Origin: Paenibacillus radicis (ex Xue et al. 2023)
Lineage (GTDB): Bacteria; Bacillota; Bacilli; Paenibacillales; NBRC-103111
Direction: 5' to 3'
DNA: 64,000 nt
NCBI RefSeq assembly: GCF_024722015.1
Contig: NZ_JANQBD010000007.1
Location: forward strand, 186,001-250,000
Shown here: positions 17,969 through 27,489 of the stretch, piece by piece
Numbering within the stretch: the stretch's first letter is position 1
How the letters are laid out: every line of letters begins with the position of its first letter
Program-made: the position numbers and the translations under genes
Notes under the pieces: generated by a model
Seen by the model: only the letters and a program-made list of their open reading frames with translations
Database searches by the model: none
Told to the model about the DNA's origin: nothing

Positions 17969-19663
17969 CTACGACCCCATTTTAAACGTATAATCGATAT
18001 TAATTATTTTAACTATATCACCTTCTTGCAAAGAATACATCCGATAAGGCACCAAAATTTCTCCATTTACACGGGTTCCGTTACGTGAACCAAGATCCTT
18101 CAACCAAAATGCTTCATTCTCGCGAACGATTTCCGCATGAATTCGTGAAATACCTTCTTCATCATGAGCAAGATCAACCTGACCTCCCGGTCTGCCAATT
18201 ACAAAAGCAGCCTTGTTGATCTGAGCTTTCCTGGCTGACCCATCACAATTCCATTCCAGATATGGAGCGGCTGCTTGGGATTTTTGCAGATGTGCTGCCT
18301 GCTTTAAAAGCTGAGTTGCCCCAGACGGTGTCAGAAACGTTGTCCGCTGCTCGAGGCTCTTGTAGTATGTATCTGGTGTAGGATTAGTTATCTCAGTCGA
18401 ACTGCCAGCAGCTAGTTTAGATTCCAGCCTTGATACAAGAGGCATAGACGAGTCTTCTAGAGAGGGACCCGAATGTGCTGATTGCTCTCTTTTTGGCACA
18501 AAAAAAGGCACTAAGCTGGCTTGATCCTCGCTTTTATTGCTCTCCTCCACTCCATCCTGATTAGGTCCAATTTTCCAAAAATCCATTTCCATAGTGTCAT
18601 CATCCTGCGATTGTGGCTTCCAGATCCACAGAATGCAATAAACAACATCTGCTGTTAACAACGATAAACCAGAGCAGATCATTAACCAGGCCTCACCTGA
18701 ATAATCCAAATACAGCTTCCATATTAAACATAGAACAAGAAAGCCAACCAGCATAACCGGAATTTGAAGCTTTCTTCGCTGTTCTGGCTGAAGCATCTGT
18801 TCTGCTTCCTTATCCAATAAAAGAGATGAAGGTGAAGGTGGAGCAACCGAGAACTGTGATGCCCCAGTAACACCAACACTAAGCGGCGCCGATAGCCTTA
18901 CCTGCATGCCCTTCTCCTTAACGACAGGTTCAAGGTTGTTCACATGCTTGTGGTTAAACCTCGCAGATTGCTCAGAGTAAGACTGCTTTTGTTCTTTAGC
19001 GGGTTCAGGTTCATGTAACGAAGATGCAAAAGGTCGCTTAGACATTCCTTTATCTAATTCAATCCTGTTCACACTGCTATTAGGTTGATTCATATGTTTA
19101 AGCAGCAGTTGCTTAAGCATTGGCAAATTAAAAGATTCATCCATCAAATAATTCATAAGCTCTTGATAACCGCTGCCCGATAATTCAGTTACTTTATGGA
19201 TCAGCCTTGAGGCCAAATGCTGTAAATCCGCGGATACCGAATTTTTATCAGTTAAAAGCTCTTTAGGTACATAGGTAAGGTACATATCACACCAATCGTC
19301 GCTGCAGTAAATATAATCCTCCTTTAAAACATATCTTCCTTCTTGCAGCATGTAAATGTTGCTTGAGGCAACAGTATCCACGATTCGGTATAGCAATGTA
19401 AAAAACTGTTTGATATTCAAGCTTTCAAGCCGCAGCCAGTGTGTGAGCATCCGTTTGCCTGTAATGTTGTAATACAGCTTGATATGCTGATTGATTTCCT
19501 CTATTTGCATTTCAAGCAGCTGGGGGATTTTATTGATCTGCAGCATGTTGACCTGGAATTCGGACAGTTCCTCCCTGCGAAGACCTTCAAGTGAAGATAG
19601 CACCATATAATGTCCATTGCGAGTAACAAAGTCTACTTGCAAGCCATATAACTGCAAATTCAT
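17969..19663 (-). CDS. Membrane FHA-domain protein (DUF6382-like N-terminus)
   Basis: 564 residues. Residues 1-185 are a globular domain resembling DUF6382. Residues 190-300 are low-complexity and polar. Two membrane helices follow (about 301-320 and 325-348), then another disordered stretch. A C-terminal FHA domain occupies about 484-560 with the conserved residues GR (490-491), S-R-x-H (506-509) and DLGSRNGTRVNG. FHA domains bind phosphothreonine peptides. Placed between the prepilin peptidase and PP2C genes, it is likely a phospho-dependent adaptor of the pilus machine. Its ligand is unknown. Confidence 0.85.
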   Translation of the reverse strand: MNLQLYGLQVDFVTRNGHYMVLSSLEGLRREELSEFQVNMLQINKIPQLLEMQIEEINQHIKLYYNITGKRMLTHWLRLESLNIKQFFTLLYRIVDTVASSNIYMLQEGRYVLKEDYIYCSDDWCDMYLTYVPKELLTDKNSVSADLQHLASRLIHKVTELSGSGYQELMNYLMDESFNLPMLKQLLLKHMNQPNSSVNRIELDKGMSKRPFASSLHEPEPAKEQKQSYSEQSARFNHKHVNNLEPVVKEKGMQVRLSAPLSVGVTGASQFSVAPPSPSSLLLDKEAEQMLQPEQRRKLQIPVMLVGFLVLCLIWKLYLDYSGEAWLMICSGLSLLTADVVYCILWIWKPQSQDDDTMEMDFWKIGPNQDGVEESNKSEDQASLVPFFVPKREQSAHSGPSLEDSSMPLVSRLESKLAAGSSTEITNPTPDTYYKSLEQRTTFLTPSGATQLLKQAAHLQKSQAAAPYLEWNCDGSARKAQINKAAFVIGRPGGQVDLAHDEEGISRIHAEIVRENEAFWLKDLGSRNGTRVNGEILVPYRMYSLQEGDIVKIINIDYTFKMGS

Positions 19664-19681
19664 TCCTTGCTCCTCCTTTCA

Positions 19682-20215
19682 CTATGAAATTTGTAAATAA
19701 GCTGCTGTCGCAGCGGCAGGAAGTACCGCCCACATAAAAGGAAATCGGAAATTTTGCGAAGATTTTGCGAAGCCTTTCAATTGTTTCGTGTCCTTCCAAA
19801 GAAAAAAGAGCAGCAGCATTCTCGCAATTAGTACACCTCTCCTCTTCCATTCCCATCTCCACAGTAGAATCAGACAGCTAATACAAGCAGCATATACAAG
19901 CGAATACATAATGCTCTGAAGTACAAATTCCGCCCCCGTTAAAGCTCCCAGCGCGGCAAATAACTTAACGTCACCCGCTCCTACCGCATGTATCCAATAC
20001 AACAGCAGCAACGGAATAAAGCCTAGTAACGCACCTATTAAAGCAAAGCTGGCCCCTGAGTACCCTTCAGTCGCAATATGCAGCACAATACCTATAATTA
20101 AGCCGGCTGCCGTAATCCGATTCGGTATTTTTTGTTGAACAATATCCGTTGCAAATGCAATGGCAAGCAGTCCACCACTCAATACAGCAGCGATCATCAG
20201 CTTCCACCTACCCAT
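19682..20215 (-). CDS. A24-family prepilin peptidase (TadV/CpaA type)
   Basis: 177 residues, polytopic membrane aspartyl protease. The two catalytic Asp are D24 (in FATDIVQQKIPN) and D82 (in GAGDVKLFAALG, the GxGD motif). It lacks the N-terminal methyltransferase domain of PilD, as in TadV/CpaA. It should cleave the Flp pilin and the two TadE-like pseudopilins encoded just upstream. The start overlaps the end of the preceding pseudopilin gene by 19 bases, implying translational coupling. Confidence 0.9.
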   Translation of the reverse strand: MGRWKLMIAAVLSGGLLAIAFATDIVQQKIPNRITAAGLIIGIVLHIATEGYSGASFALIGALLGFIPLLLLYWIHAVGAGDVKLFAALGALTGAEFVLQSIMYSLVYAACISCLILLWRWEWKRRGVLIARMLLLFFLWKDTKQLKGFAKSSQNFRFPFMWAVLPAAATAAYLQIS

Positions 20216-20868
20216 GCTCGCTCAAACGCTTTTTTACGAATAAAAATCTTCTTTCTGAAAAAGGGAACATTCAGCTGAAGCTCATACTCCGCCTCGATAC
20301 CAATAAAAACATTCTCCTTATCGTTGAAATCCGGCAATGTAACATTGATGACTTTGAGCCGATCCTTTTTTAGACGTGTCTGATTAGCATAAAGCGCTAC
20401 AACAGGAACAAATGCATTATTCAGTAAAGGCTTGTAGACAGCCTCGATTTTCTTTTTTGTTTCATCTGTCCCTGCTTGAGCAAGCTCTTCTAGCTGCAGC
20501 CTTTTCGTTTTCTCCCATCCCATCAGAGCAATTACTGGATCTGGAATCCATCTTTCATACTCATCGATAAATTGCTCCGTATCAACTGCACCCTGCTTCA
20601 CCGATTGTATTTTCCCTAACGCAAGATCAATCCAGCCATTTACTGAGCTTTGATTCCATTGGCTTTTGGCGCCGGCATAAAGCAGGTCGACGGGATACAT
20701 ATTAACTGCCAAAACCTTGGTCGTCTCCGAAACAGCAGACTGCAATGCCATCTCGGTTAACGATATTTGGATAAAGGCAATAAGCATAAGAACAAAAGAA
20801 AGAAACAAAGGTAATACAAGGGCAGCTTCCAGCACGATTCCTCCCTCCTGATTTCGGATCAGCTTCAT
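20197..20868 (-). CDS. TadE/TadF-like pseudopilin
   Basis: 223 residues. The short leader ends in a class III prepilin site: cleavage after the first Gly of GGIVLEAALVLPL puts Glu at mature position +5. A single membrane helix (about residues 12-34) follows, then an extracytoplasmic domain of about 185 residues. TadE/F minor pilins initiate or cap Flp pili. It sits between the large TadG-like gene and the prepilin peptidase. Confidence 0.83.
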   Translation of the reverse strand: MKLIRNQEGGIVLEAALVLPLFLSFVLMLIAFIQISLTEMALQSAVSETTKVLAVNMYPVDLLYAGAKSQWNQSSVNGWIDLALGKIQSVKQGAVDTEQFIDEYERWIPDPVIALMGWEKTKRLQLEELAQAGTDETKKKIEAVYKPLLNNAFVPVVALYANQTRLKKDRLKVINVTLPDFNDKENVFIGIEAEYELQLNVPFFRKKIFIRKKAFERAWVGGS

Positions 20869-20887
20869 ATTCCACCTCCATGAGATG

Positions 20888-23173
20888 TTAGTACGCCATT
20901 ACACCCGTTTTAATGATATGACAACGCGTCCCTTTTACCTCGCACGAGTATAATTCTGCAACCCCCAGAACCTTCATTAATCCTGGTAAAAACCATAGCT
21001 TTACTGAAGTCGTAGCCGTTCCTGACAAGTAGGTTGCGCTTTGCTCTAAAGGTATTCCGGTGTTTAATTCGATCAATGATTGCATCCGTGAGAGCAGCAC
21101 TTTGTCTCGGCTGTGAAGAAGCAGGAACATTCGCAAATAGTCTTTGTACGACAAGGTAACAACGCTGCCAAATTTTTTAGACAACGGAACCTGCTCTCCC
21201 TGTACAAGCTTGATCATATCCATCTGAGCTTTCACGGCCCCTTCGGCAACTGCAGCCAAAAACACAAGAAGCGGAGAACCTGCATTCAAGGATTGAATAT
21301 GCGGTTCTGTCAGAGCCTCAGCAGTCCCCACCGCAAGCCGGAAAACAAATATTTCCGCATACGCAGCTGAATAATTGCCTATACAGGAATTCGCTCCATA
21401 CAGCAAATATTCCAGCTCTTGATTTAATAAGGTGTGGCTATCAGGCTGAGACAACTCTTTGGAGGTCTTGGGTTGACCGGAAATGTCCTTCTCCAAGCCG
21501 AGTGTTCTATAGTTAAACTTGCTGATAGCAAATTCGTCCAAGTAAAACTCATCCCTGACTTCTGATAGAACAGATTCAATGGAAGAAATAAGATTCATTG
21601 CACTCATTCCAGCTTTATCTGCATTAACAAGATTAAGATCAGGCACAGGCTGTGCCAAATCGATTTGGCGGTTTGCTCCCATGTAGCGTTGGTAAAGACC
21701 TGTACTTCCTTTAACTGGATCTCCCTGCAGAGTGACATAATGCTCTTTAAATGGATCTGTCGTACTTACAAGGCTGCAGCTGCCCATTGCCTTCGTTACT
21801 TGATCCAAATAGGGCTGCGCTTTACTGCGCTGTTCCCGTTTGGAGGTGGCTATGACGTTCTTATTCTTATTTCGTTCGGTTTCCTTGCCCCCTTGCTTCA
21901 CATACAGCTCGTGTACCTGCTTCCAAAAAAGTTGATTTGTATTGTCCGCATTCCTATAATTGTTAGCATCAAACAGCAGAACACTGGCGAGCTGAGCTTC
22001 AAGTCCCGAAAACATCGCCACAGCTCCCGCTGCCTGACTACCATATTCATCCAGCTCCTGCCTTTGAATAATATGAATTCCTTGAAACGCCTGATTCGCG
22101 GGATAAGCAGGAGAGGAGCCAGTTGACTGGGTATCTATCGACCGCAATTGTTCATTCAACTGATCATTTGCTGAATTTGCTTGTGCCAGCGCCTCCTCAA
22201 ATAATTTCAAATAAGCTATTAATTCAGACACGTCCATGGACGATTTTAATTTCAACATAACCAACAGCTCTGCGTACTTAATTACATCCTCCAATAATCG
22301 ATCCAAATCACTAATTGTATCATTCAAATCTGATATTTGAGCTTTCAATTCTGATTGCGTGTCGTATAATCGATCAAGAGCGGCCGCTGAATCCGAACCT
22401 GATTCTATTAAGGATCTTATTCGAAGATCAATTTTCTTTACTTGATCCCTTAAATCTGTCAAATCCCGTTTAGCATTCTGAATGGATTGCTTGACCTCAG
22501 TAACAGTATGAATACCAACTCTATCGCTAAGCTGGTTCAACGCTTCCAATTGGACCTTGTAGTAAGGGTGTACAGATGTGGCCTTTTGATGGATGGATAT
22601 CCATTCCTTCCATGCTTGATCAAGATAGCCGTCTCGTTCTTCGAGCAGAGCTTCAATTTTCACCGCATTATGTGCATATTGGGAGGCCTGCGACATAGTA
22701 GCAGCCAAACCTGTTTTCTTAAATTTATCTGCTATCTCCAAGGAATAAATCATTGGCGCACGATATTTCATTTCCTCCAAAATTTGTTTTTTTAAAAAGA
22801 TATGATTTCCGAGCGTATACATGGAGGTTATGCCCGATCCATCCGTTTCCAACTTTTGATCAATGAAGCTGAAGCCCCCCGCTGTAACAGAACCGGACAT
22901 ATTTTCTGAGACGGTTTTCAGAAATAATGCCTCGGATTTATCCTGTTCCTGCTCCAGAGCATACAGACCATACTTATGCAGCTGAGGGGAAAAAGCAGAC
23001 AGAGTAGAGCGGACTCCCGTTTTCACCGCATTCTCCGCTTCCTTCTCTGCCACTTTAAGACGTGAAAAATCGATCAAGAGGGCGCATAACAAAAAGACCG
23101 AAACCAAAATCATTATCAAATACAATGAAACTGCTCCATCCTGCTCCCGGATCAGCTCCCTCCAAGGTCTCAC
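20888..23173 (-). CDS. Large TadG-like pilus protein (DUF5702-like)
   Basis: 761 residues with one N-terminal membrane helix (about residues 15-37, LYLIMILVSVFLLCALLID) after the leader EQDGAVSL. The pilin-like Glu+5 is replaced by Tyr, so processing is doubtful. The rest is extracytoplasmic, with a long coiled coil near residues 225-350 and a C-terminal globular part. Proteins of this kind replace TadG in Gram-positive tad loci and may anchor the pilus in the wall. Flanked by both TadE-like genes. Confidence 0.75.
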   Translation of the reverse strand: MRPWRELIREQDGAVSLYLIMILVSVFLLCALLIDFSRLKVAEKEAENAVKTGVRSTLSAFSPQLHKYGLYALEQEQDKSEALFLKTVSENMSGSVTAGGFSFIDQKLETDGSGITSMYTLGNHIFLKKQILEEMKYRAPMIYSLEIADKFKKTGLAATMSQASQYAHNAVKIEALLEERDGYLDQAWKEWISIHQKATSVHPYYKVQLEALNQLSDRVGIHTVTEVKQSIQNAKRDLTDLRDQVKKIDLRIRSLIESGSDSAAALDRLYDTQSELKAQISDLNDTISDLDRLLEDVIKYAELLVMLKLKSSMDVSELIAYLKLFEEALAQANSANDQLNEQLRSIDTQSTGSSPAYPANQAFQGIHIIQRQELDEYGSQAAGAVAMFSGLEAQLASVLLFDANNYRNADNTNQLFWKQVHELYVKQGGKETERNKNKNVIATSKREQRSKAQPYLDQVTKAMGSCSLVSTTDPFKEHYVTLQGDPVKGSTGLYQRYMGANRQIDLAQPVPDLNLVNADKAGMSAMNLISSIESVLSEVRDEFYLDEFAISKFNYRTLGLEKDISGQPKTSKELSQPDSHTLLNQELEYLLYGANSCIGNYSAAYAEIFVFRLAVGTAEALTEPHIQSLNAGSPLLVFLAAVAEGAVKAQMDMIKLVQGEQVPLSKKFGSVVTLSYKDYLRMFLLLHSRDKVLLSRMQSLIELNTGIPLEQSATYLSGTATTSVKLWFLPGLMKVLGVAELYSCEVKGTRCHIIKTGVMAY

Positions 23174-23222
23174 ATAATCTCGCTCCTCTCATAACAAAAT
23201 CTTTTTACGGGCAGACCGTTAA

Positions 23223-24224
23223 TCATTCATGAATAACAATCACGATTCCTCTCCTTTCCAGCTCCTGCCTCAAGCTTGCTGACAACTTAACCTGGCTATT
23301 ACGGGACTGCTTAAAAAAGTGCCAGACCACTCCTTTGACTGCTGTCCCATTCTGAAGAAGTTGAGCGTCCTTGGGCATTTGTTCATTACGAAGCTGACTT
23401 TCACTAAACGTATAGAATGCCTGGTGCGCCACCTGATTTGTATCCATTGCATCTACTACTCGCTGTGTATCCACATTGACATTAATAGTTAGCTCTCTTC
23501 CATTTACGAGAGTTTGCAAATATAGGACTGCTGTTTTGTGGCTGTTAATAACAACCGGTTTCTCTGGTACTGATTTGGGCTCTATCAAAGTTAATAGTGC
23601 ATCGCTTGGCTTTATTCTGCCTTTTACTTCTTGGATAAAAGTTCGAGTGAGGTCAATGACCCGGATTGTTTCTACGGGATCGACCACTTGAGCGGCCGCT
23701 GAAGCTTGTACTTTACTCTCTAGTTTGTGCTCTACGTAGCGAGGAGAATGGAAGGGTTTGACCAGATGAACGCTCACTTCCCGGCTAATCCCATTATTCT
23801 TGTACTGCATCGATCCACTCCACTCCGATGAGGCTGCTTCCCCAATCCGCAGCAGCTTCCCCTCGAGGCCGTTATTTGCTTTCTGTCCTGCGACAGGCAG
23901 CGTTACTTGTGAAGCAGCGTTCGGGATCAGGAAAGAGAACAGATCGGATACACTATCACTATTCAACCTCCAATACAAACCATCGTCCTCTCCAACCGTA
24001 AAAGCGCCTGTAATCGGATTCTTTTTGCTATTGTCCCAGACGAACGCGGCACGGTCTGCAGCAATTCCCGCCGTTTGATAGGCAGATGAAGTTTGAAACA
24101 CAAACATCGCTAAAAACAACAGTGAGATCGTACTCAATAATATAAGGGGTAGCACAAAGCTGGCTTCGATTGTAAAGCTTCCATTCGTATCCATAAGCCA
24201 CAGCTTCATTCTATTACAGCTCAA
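23223..24224 (-). CDS. TadE-like pseudopilin
   Basis: About 333 residues from a TTG at 24224 just after GGAGGCGAGG; ATG at 24209 is an alternative, and the frame continues to 24275. The class III prepilin site is clear: cleavage after Gly in NGSFTIEASF leaves Glu at +5, followed by a hydrophobic helix and a large exported domain. It directly follows the Flp pilin gene and is probably a minor pilus component processed by the prepilin peptidase of the same operon. Confidence 0.78.
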   Translation of the reverse strand: MSCNRMKLWLMDTNGSFTIEASFVLPLILLSTISLLFLAMFVFQTSSAYQTAGIAADRAAFVWDNSKKNPITGAFTVGEDDGLYWRLNSDSVSDLFSFLIPNAASQVTLPVAGQKANNGLEGKLLRIGEAASSEWSGSMQYKNNGISREVSVHLVKPFHSPRYVEHKLESKVQASAAAQVVDPVETIRVIDLTRTFIQEVKGRIKPSDALLTLIEPKSVPEKPVVINSHKTAVLYLQTLVNGRELTINVNVDTQRVVDAMDTNQVAHQAFYTFSESQLRNEQMPKDAQLLQNGTAVKGVVWHFFKQSRNSQVKLSASLRQELERRGIVIVIHE

Positions 24225-24252
24225 CCTCGCCTCCACAATCATCTGCCATTTT

Positions 24253-24471
24253 CTATGGACTAATTGAATTTGCATCGTTTACAATGGAACCCGATTGTCC
24301 GGATATTTGCGTATTAGCGGAATTAAATAAATCACCCACCCATTTCATAATCCATTTTCTAAAAGCGATCGCTATAATAACAAGCACAGCTACGATCAAT
24401 AATATTTCAAGGGTTCCTAACCCATCCTCATCCTCCCAAAAGCCGCTAAGCGCTTCGCTCATCCTTTTCAT
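24253..24471 (-). CDS. Flp-type major pilin (type IVb)
   Basis: 72 residues from the ATG at 24471, which has a GAGGAGA RBS 8 bases upstream. A basic-acidic leader ends at Gly17; the mature chain would start LGTLE with Glu at +5, followed by a membrane helix (about residues 18-37), exactly as in Flp pilins. The short polar C-terminus (about 30 residues) is exposed. It is the probable main subunit of the pilus assembled by the Tad proteins encoded around it. Confidence 0.88.
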   Translation of the reverse strand: MKRMSEALSGFWEDEDGLGTLEILLIVAVLVIIAIAFRKWIMKWVGDLFNSANTQISGQSGSIVNDANSISP

Positions 24472-24501
24472 GACTATTTCTCCTCTCATCCTTGATTACG
24501 A

Positions 24502-25368
24502 TTAACCCATGGTCATGATGGCAGGCGCCGCTACAACAACCATCACAACCATAAAAATGACAACCATTGGAAAAACCATTTTGGAAGAGGCTTCCTCACC
24601 CAATGTTTTAGCCAACGATTTTCGCTTTTCCCAGAGACTCGATGACAGTTCCTTTAAGGACATGACCAATTCATCACCGCCCCTTTTATAGTTGAGCAGC
24701 AGCGTGGTTGTAAATAAAGACACCTCCTGTACACCGCAGCGCTTGTTGAAATCCTCCATCGATTTAGTAAAGGATGCATTCATCTGGATTTCGTAAGCGG
24801 CTTTAGCCAGCTCAGTAAGCAGTGGGCTCGCTTCAATATCCGACTTGCGTTCCATGCACCTCATCAGAGCCTTTTGCAGAGTTTCCCCGGCATTTACAAG
24901 CAGAACAATTAGATTAACTACCTCAGGGAGCTCCAACAGCATCTGCCTCTTTTTCTTTTGCAGCCTGACTGCCAGCTCTTTGTAAAATATGAACGGCAGC
25001 AGCGCATTCAAACAGCACCCGTAAAGCAGCATTTCAGCACCGCCCTCAGAAACCAAGGATAGTACCGTGCTTCCAAACAAAACAATAATCTCAATTGTAA
25101 TTACATTAGCGGCAAAGCATTTAGTGCGAATAACAGCGGTTTTACTTCCATGCAATCCAGCCATTACTTGATGAACACGGGATAACGGCTCTGACAGGTG
25201 ATCCGCTAGCCGCAAACGGTCCATCAGCCACAACGACAATGGTGCGGCAAAGGATAGTTTTAAATAGATCTTTTGTTCCTTCAAAAAGGCACTGTAGTGA
25301 GGTGTTGCTATCAGCAGCAGCCATCCTCCGATCACAAGTTGTACGCCTAACAGCATCAGAATCACCAA
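24502..25368 (-). CDS. tadC: TadC, pilus inner-membrane platform protein
   Basis: 288 residues of the type II secretion F (GspF) family. Membrane helices occur near the N-terminus, around residues 100-140 and at the C-terminus. The cytoplasmic F domain contains LPEVVNLIVLLVNAGETLQKALMRC and a late RGGDELVMSLKELSSSLWEKR helix. With TadB it forms the membrane platform on which TadA acts. It lies 7 bases after tadB and 30 before the pilin gene. Confidence 0.85.
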   Translation of the reverse strand: MVILMLLGVQLVIGGWLLLIATPHYSAFLKEQKIYLKLSFAAPLSLWLMDRLRLADHLSEPLSRVHQVMAGLHGSKTAVIRTKCFAANVITIEIIVLFGSTVLSLVSEGGAEMLLYGCCLNALLPFIFYKELAVRLQKKKRQMLLELPEVVNLIVLLVNAGETLQKALMRCMERKSDIEASPLLTELAKAAYEIQMNASFTKSMEDFNKRCGVQEVSLFTTTLLLNYKRGGDELVMSLKELSSSLWEKRKSLAKTLGEEASSKMVFPMVVIFMVVMVVVAAPAIMTMG

Positions 25369-25375
25369 CCGTGCA

Positions 25376-26242
25376 TCACACCTTAATGTTCATAATCATT
25401 TTGGTTACTGCATAACATCCGATCAAAATAATCAAAGACACTGTCATGATTAAAAAACCTGAGCCTTGGTACATCGGCTCCATATAATCCGGGGAACTAA
25501 AGCTTAATACAGCAATTACAATAAGCGGAGCAAACGCAAGAACCTTGGATTCAAACCGTTTCTGTGACATCATAACTTGAATATCCTGCTGAATATCCAG
25601 CTTCTCTTGAATGATTGAAGAGGTACGACGAATTACATGAACCAAATTGCCGCCAGTTCGTTTGCAGGTCATAAATACATCAGTAAACTGTTGGATATCC
25701 TCCAAAGCCGAACGTTCGCTTAAATCTTTCAAGGCGTTTTCAATGGTTTCACCATTGTTGATGCGATGGTTTATCGTTTCAAGCTCTTTAACTATTAGCG
25801 CTCTAGGATCAGGATAAAGTAACCGCAAATCCAGCAAAGCCTCTTGGAATGCAGTTTCTACTGATTTGCCAGCACCCAGCGCAGAAGATATAGATGCCAG
25901 AGCTTGCTTAAACTGCAGCTGCAGTTGGCTTTTGCGCTTGCGTATCAATCCCTTTCGGCGTATGACAGGGTAATACAACCCAAACAATGAAAGGATCAAA
26001 GCGCCACCGATATGTTTGTAAAAAATATAGCCGACAATACCCAAGCAGCTGCCGGCAGCTAATATCGAAATGAGAATTTGCCCAGAAGTCATGACATACT
26101 CGTTGTAATGGATCAAACTCCCATTAACAAGCTCCCTGCGGGGCTGTTGATTCCTTTTCAAGAATGAAAAACCTATCCAGCAAACTCCCCCAATCAGAAT
26201 GATCAAAACTACAGCAGTCAACTGACTTTCCTCCCCTGGCAA
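25376..26242 (-). CDS. tadB: TadB, pilus inner-membrane platform protein
   Basis: 288 residues, GspF/TadB family. Helices lie at residues 6-28 and 50-95, plus a C-terminal pair. The F domain shows FKQALASISSALGAGKSVETAF and a GGNLVHVIRRTSSIIQEKL helix, the classic TadB pattern. Together with TadC it anchors the TadA ATPase. It starts 23 bases after the tadA stop, and gene order tadZ-A-B-C is as in other tad loci. Confidence 0.88.
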   Translation of the reverse strand: MPGEESQLTAVVLIILIGGVCWIGFSFLKRNQQPRRELVNGSLIHYNEYVMTSGQILISILAAGSCLGIVGYIFYKHIGGALILSLFGLYYPVIRRKGLIRKRKSQLQLQFKQALASISSALGAGKSVETAFQEALLDLRLLYPDPRALIVKELETINHRINNGETIENALKDLSERSALEDIQQFTDVFMTCKRTGGNLVHVIRRTSSIIQEKLDIQQDIQVMMSQKRFESKVLAFAPLIVIAVLSFSSPDYMEPMYQGSGFLIMTVSLIILIGCYAVTKMIMNIKV

Positions 26243-26265
26243 AGCACAGTCCTATTGGAATCGGA

Positions 26266-27489
26266 TTACAACATCATCCCGGCCATTGCTAATTTATGTG
26301 CTGACAAAAGCTTGTTTCCTGTTGCTTGAAGCTCCCCAATAACTTTACCGTCCTTGTCCTCCCCTCTCTCAATAAATTGAAATAATGGATTTAGCTGTAC
26401 TTCGCCACCTTTCAACCCTATAATTTCGCTAATTTCTGTAACCCTGCGAGACTTGTCCCTCAGCCTATGTAAATGAATCATCACATCTATAGCTGAACAT
26501 ATTTGTTTGCGAATCACTTCTACAGGCAGAGGGGCGCCGCTCAGCACCATCGTTTCAAGCCTGCTCAGCATATCGCCAGTTGAATTCGCATGACCCGTGG
26601 ATAGGCTGCCATCATGTCCCGTGTTCATTGCTTGCAGCATGTCCAGCGCCTCAGCCCCCCTCACTTCTCCGACAATAATTCGATTAGGTCTCATACGAAG
26701 GGAGGATCGAATTAAATCACGAATTGTAATCTCTCCTTTCCCCTCCGTATTCGCGTTACGTGTCTCCAGCCGGACAAGGTTCGGGACTGTGCGAATTTGC
26801 AGCTCAGCCGAATCCTCAATCGTAATGATTCTTTCATCTTCCGGAATATATTGCGATAGAGCATTCAGGAATGTAGTTTTACCCGAACCGGTACCTCCTC
26901 CTATAAAAAGGTTGTATTTAGCCTTTACCAGTTTTGTCAAAAACAAAGCAGTTTCATCCGTCAGTGCGCCTTTCTCAATCAAATCGTTCAAAGTGAGTGG
27001 AGATTCAGGAAACTTACGAATCGTCATGGCCGGACCCTCCAAGGCAACCGGCGAAAGTACAACATTAACACGAGAGCCATCCAACAGCCTTGCATCAACC
27101 ATCGGGTTGGACTCATTTACTGCACGGTTCACTCGGGCAACTATTGCCTGAATGACATCCTCGAGCTTTTCTTTACTTTCAAACCTCACTTCCGTTAGCT
27201 CGACGCGGCCATTCTGCTCGATAAAAATTTGATCATGACGATTAATCATAATTTCCGTCACCTTCGCATTGTCCACTAGCGGTTGCAGTACATCCAATCC
27301 GCGGAACGAATTAAAGAGCCGCATAACTAACAGATGTTTTTGCCCTGCTGTTAAATATCCATCGAACGAATAGCCGAATACCTCCTGCTCGATCATCTCC
27401 ATCAACAGCCCGTCTGTAACAGAAAAGGATACATCCAGTTTTTCTTTTATCGTTTGTTTCAACAGCATAACGGTTTCATCCGACCACAT
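26266..27489 (-). CDS. tadA: TadA/CpaF pilus assembly ATPase
   Basis: 407 residues from the ATG at 27489, with GGGAGG 8 bases upstream; the longer frame to 27585 overlaps tadZ and lacks an RBS. Type II/IV secretion ATPase of the CpaF branch: Walker A GGGTGSGKT at 197-205, an Asp box (ITIEDSAEL), Walker B RIIVGEVRG and a His box (GHDGSLSTGHANS). It powers assembly of the Flp pilus as a cytoplasmic hexamer. The start overlaps the tadZ end by 14 bases, so the two are coupled. Confidence 0.93.
   Translation of the reverse strand: MWSDETVMLLKQTIKEKLDVSFSVTDGLLMEMIEQEVFGYSFDGYLTAGQKHLLVMRLFNSFRGLDVLQPLVDNAKVTEIMINRHDQIFIEQNGRVELTEVRFESKEKLEDVIQAIVARVNRAVNESNPMVDARLLDGSRVNVVLSPVALEGPAMTIRKFPESPLTLNDLIEKGALTDETALFLTKLVKAKYNLFIGGGTGSGKTTFLNALSQYIPEDERIITIEDSAELQIRTVPNLVRLETRNANTEGKGEITIRDLIRSSLRMRPNRIIVGEVRGAEALDMLQAMNTGHDGSLSTGHANSTGDMLSRLETMVLSGAPLPVEVIRKQICSAIDVMIHLHRLRDKSRRVTEISEIIGLKGGEVQLNPLFQFIERGEDKDGKVIGELQATGNKLLSAHKLAMAGMML

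Noticed and set aside
26597..27151. Plus-strand open frame of 184 codons
   Set aside because: Opposite the conserved ATPase region of tadA; the Ser/Arg-rich product is a mirror of the coding strand.
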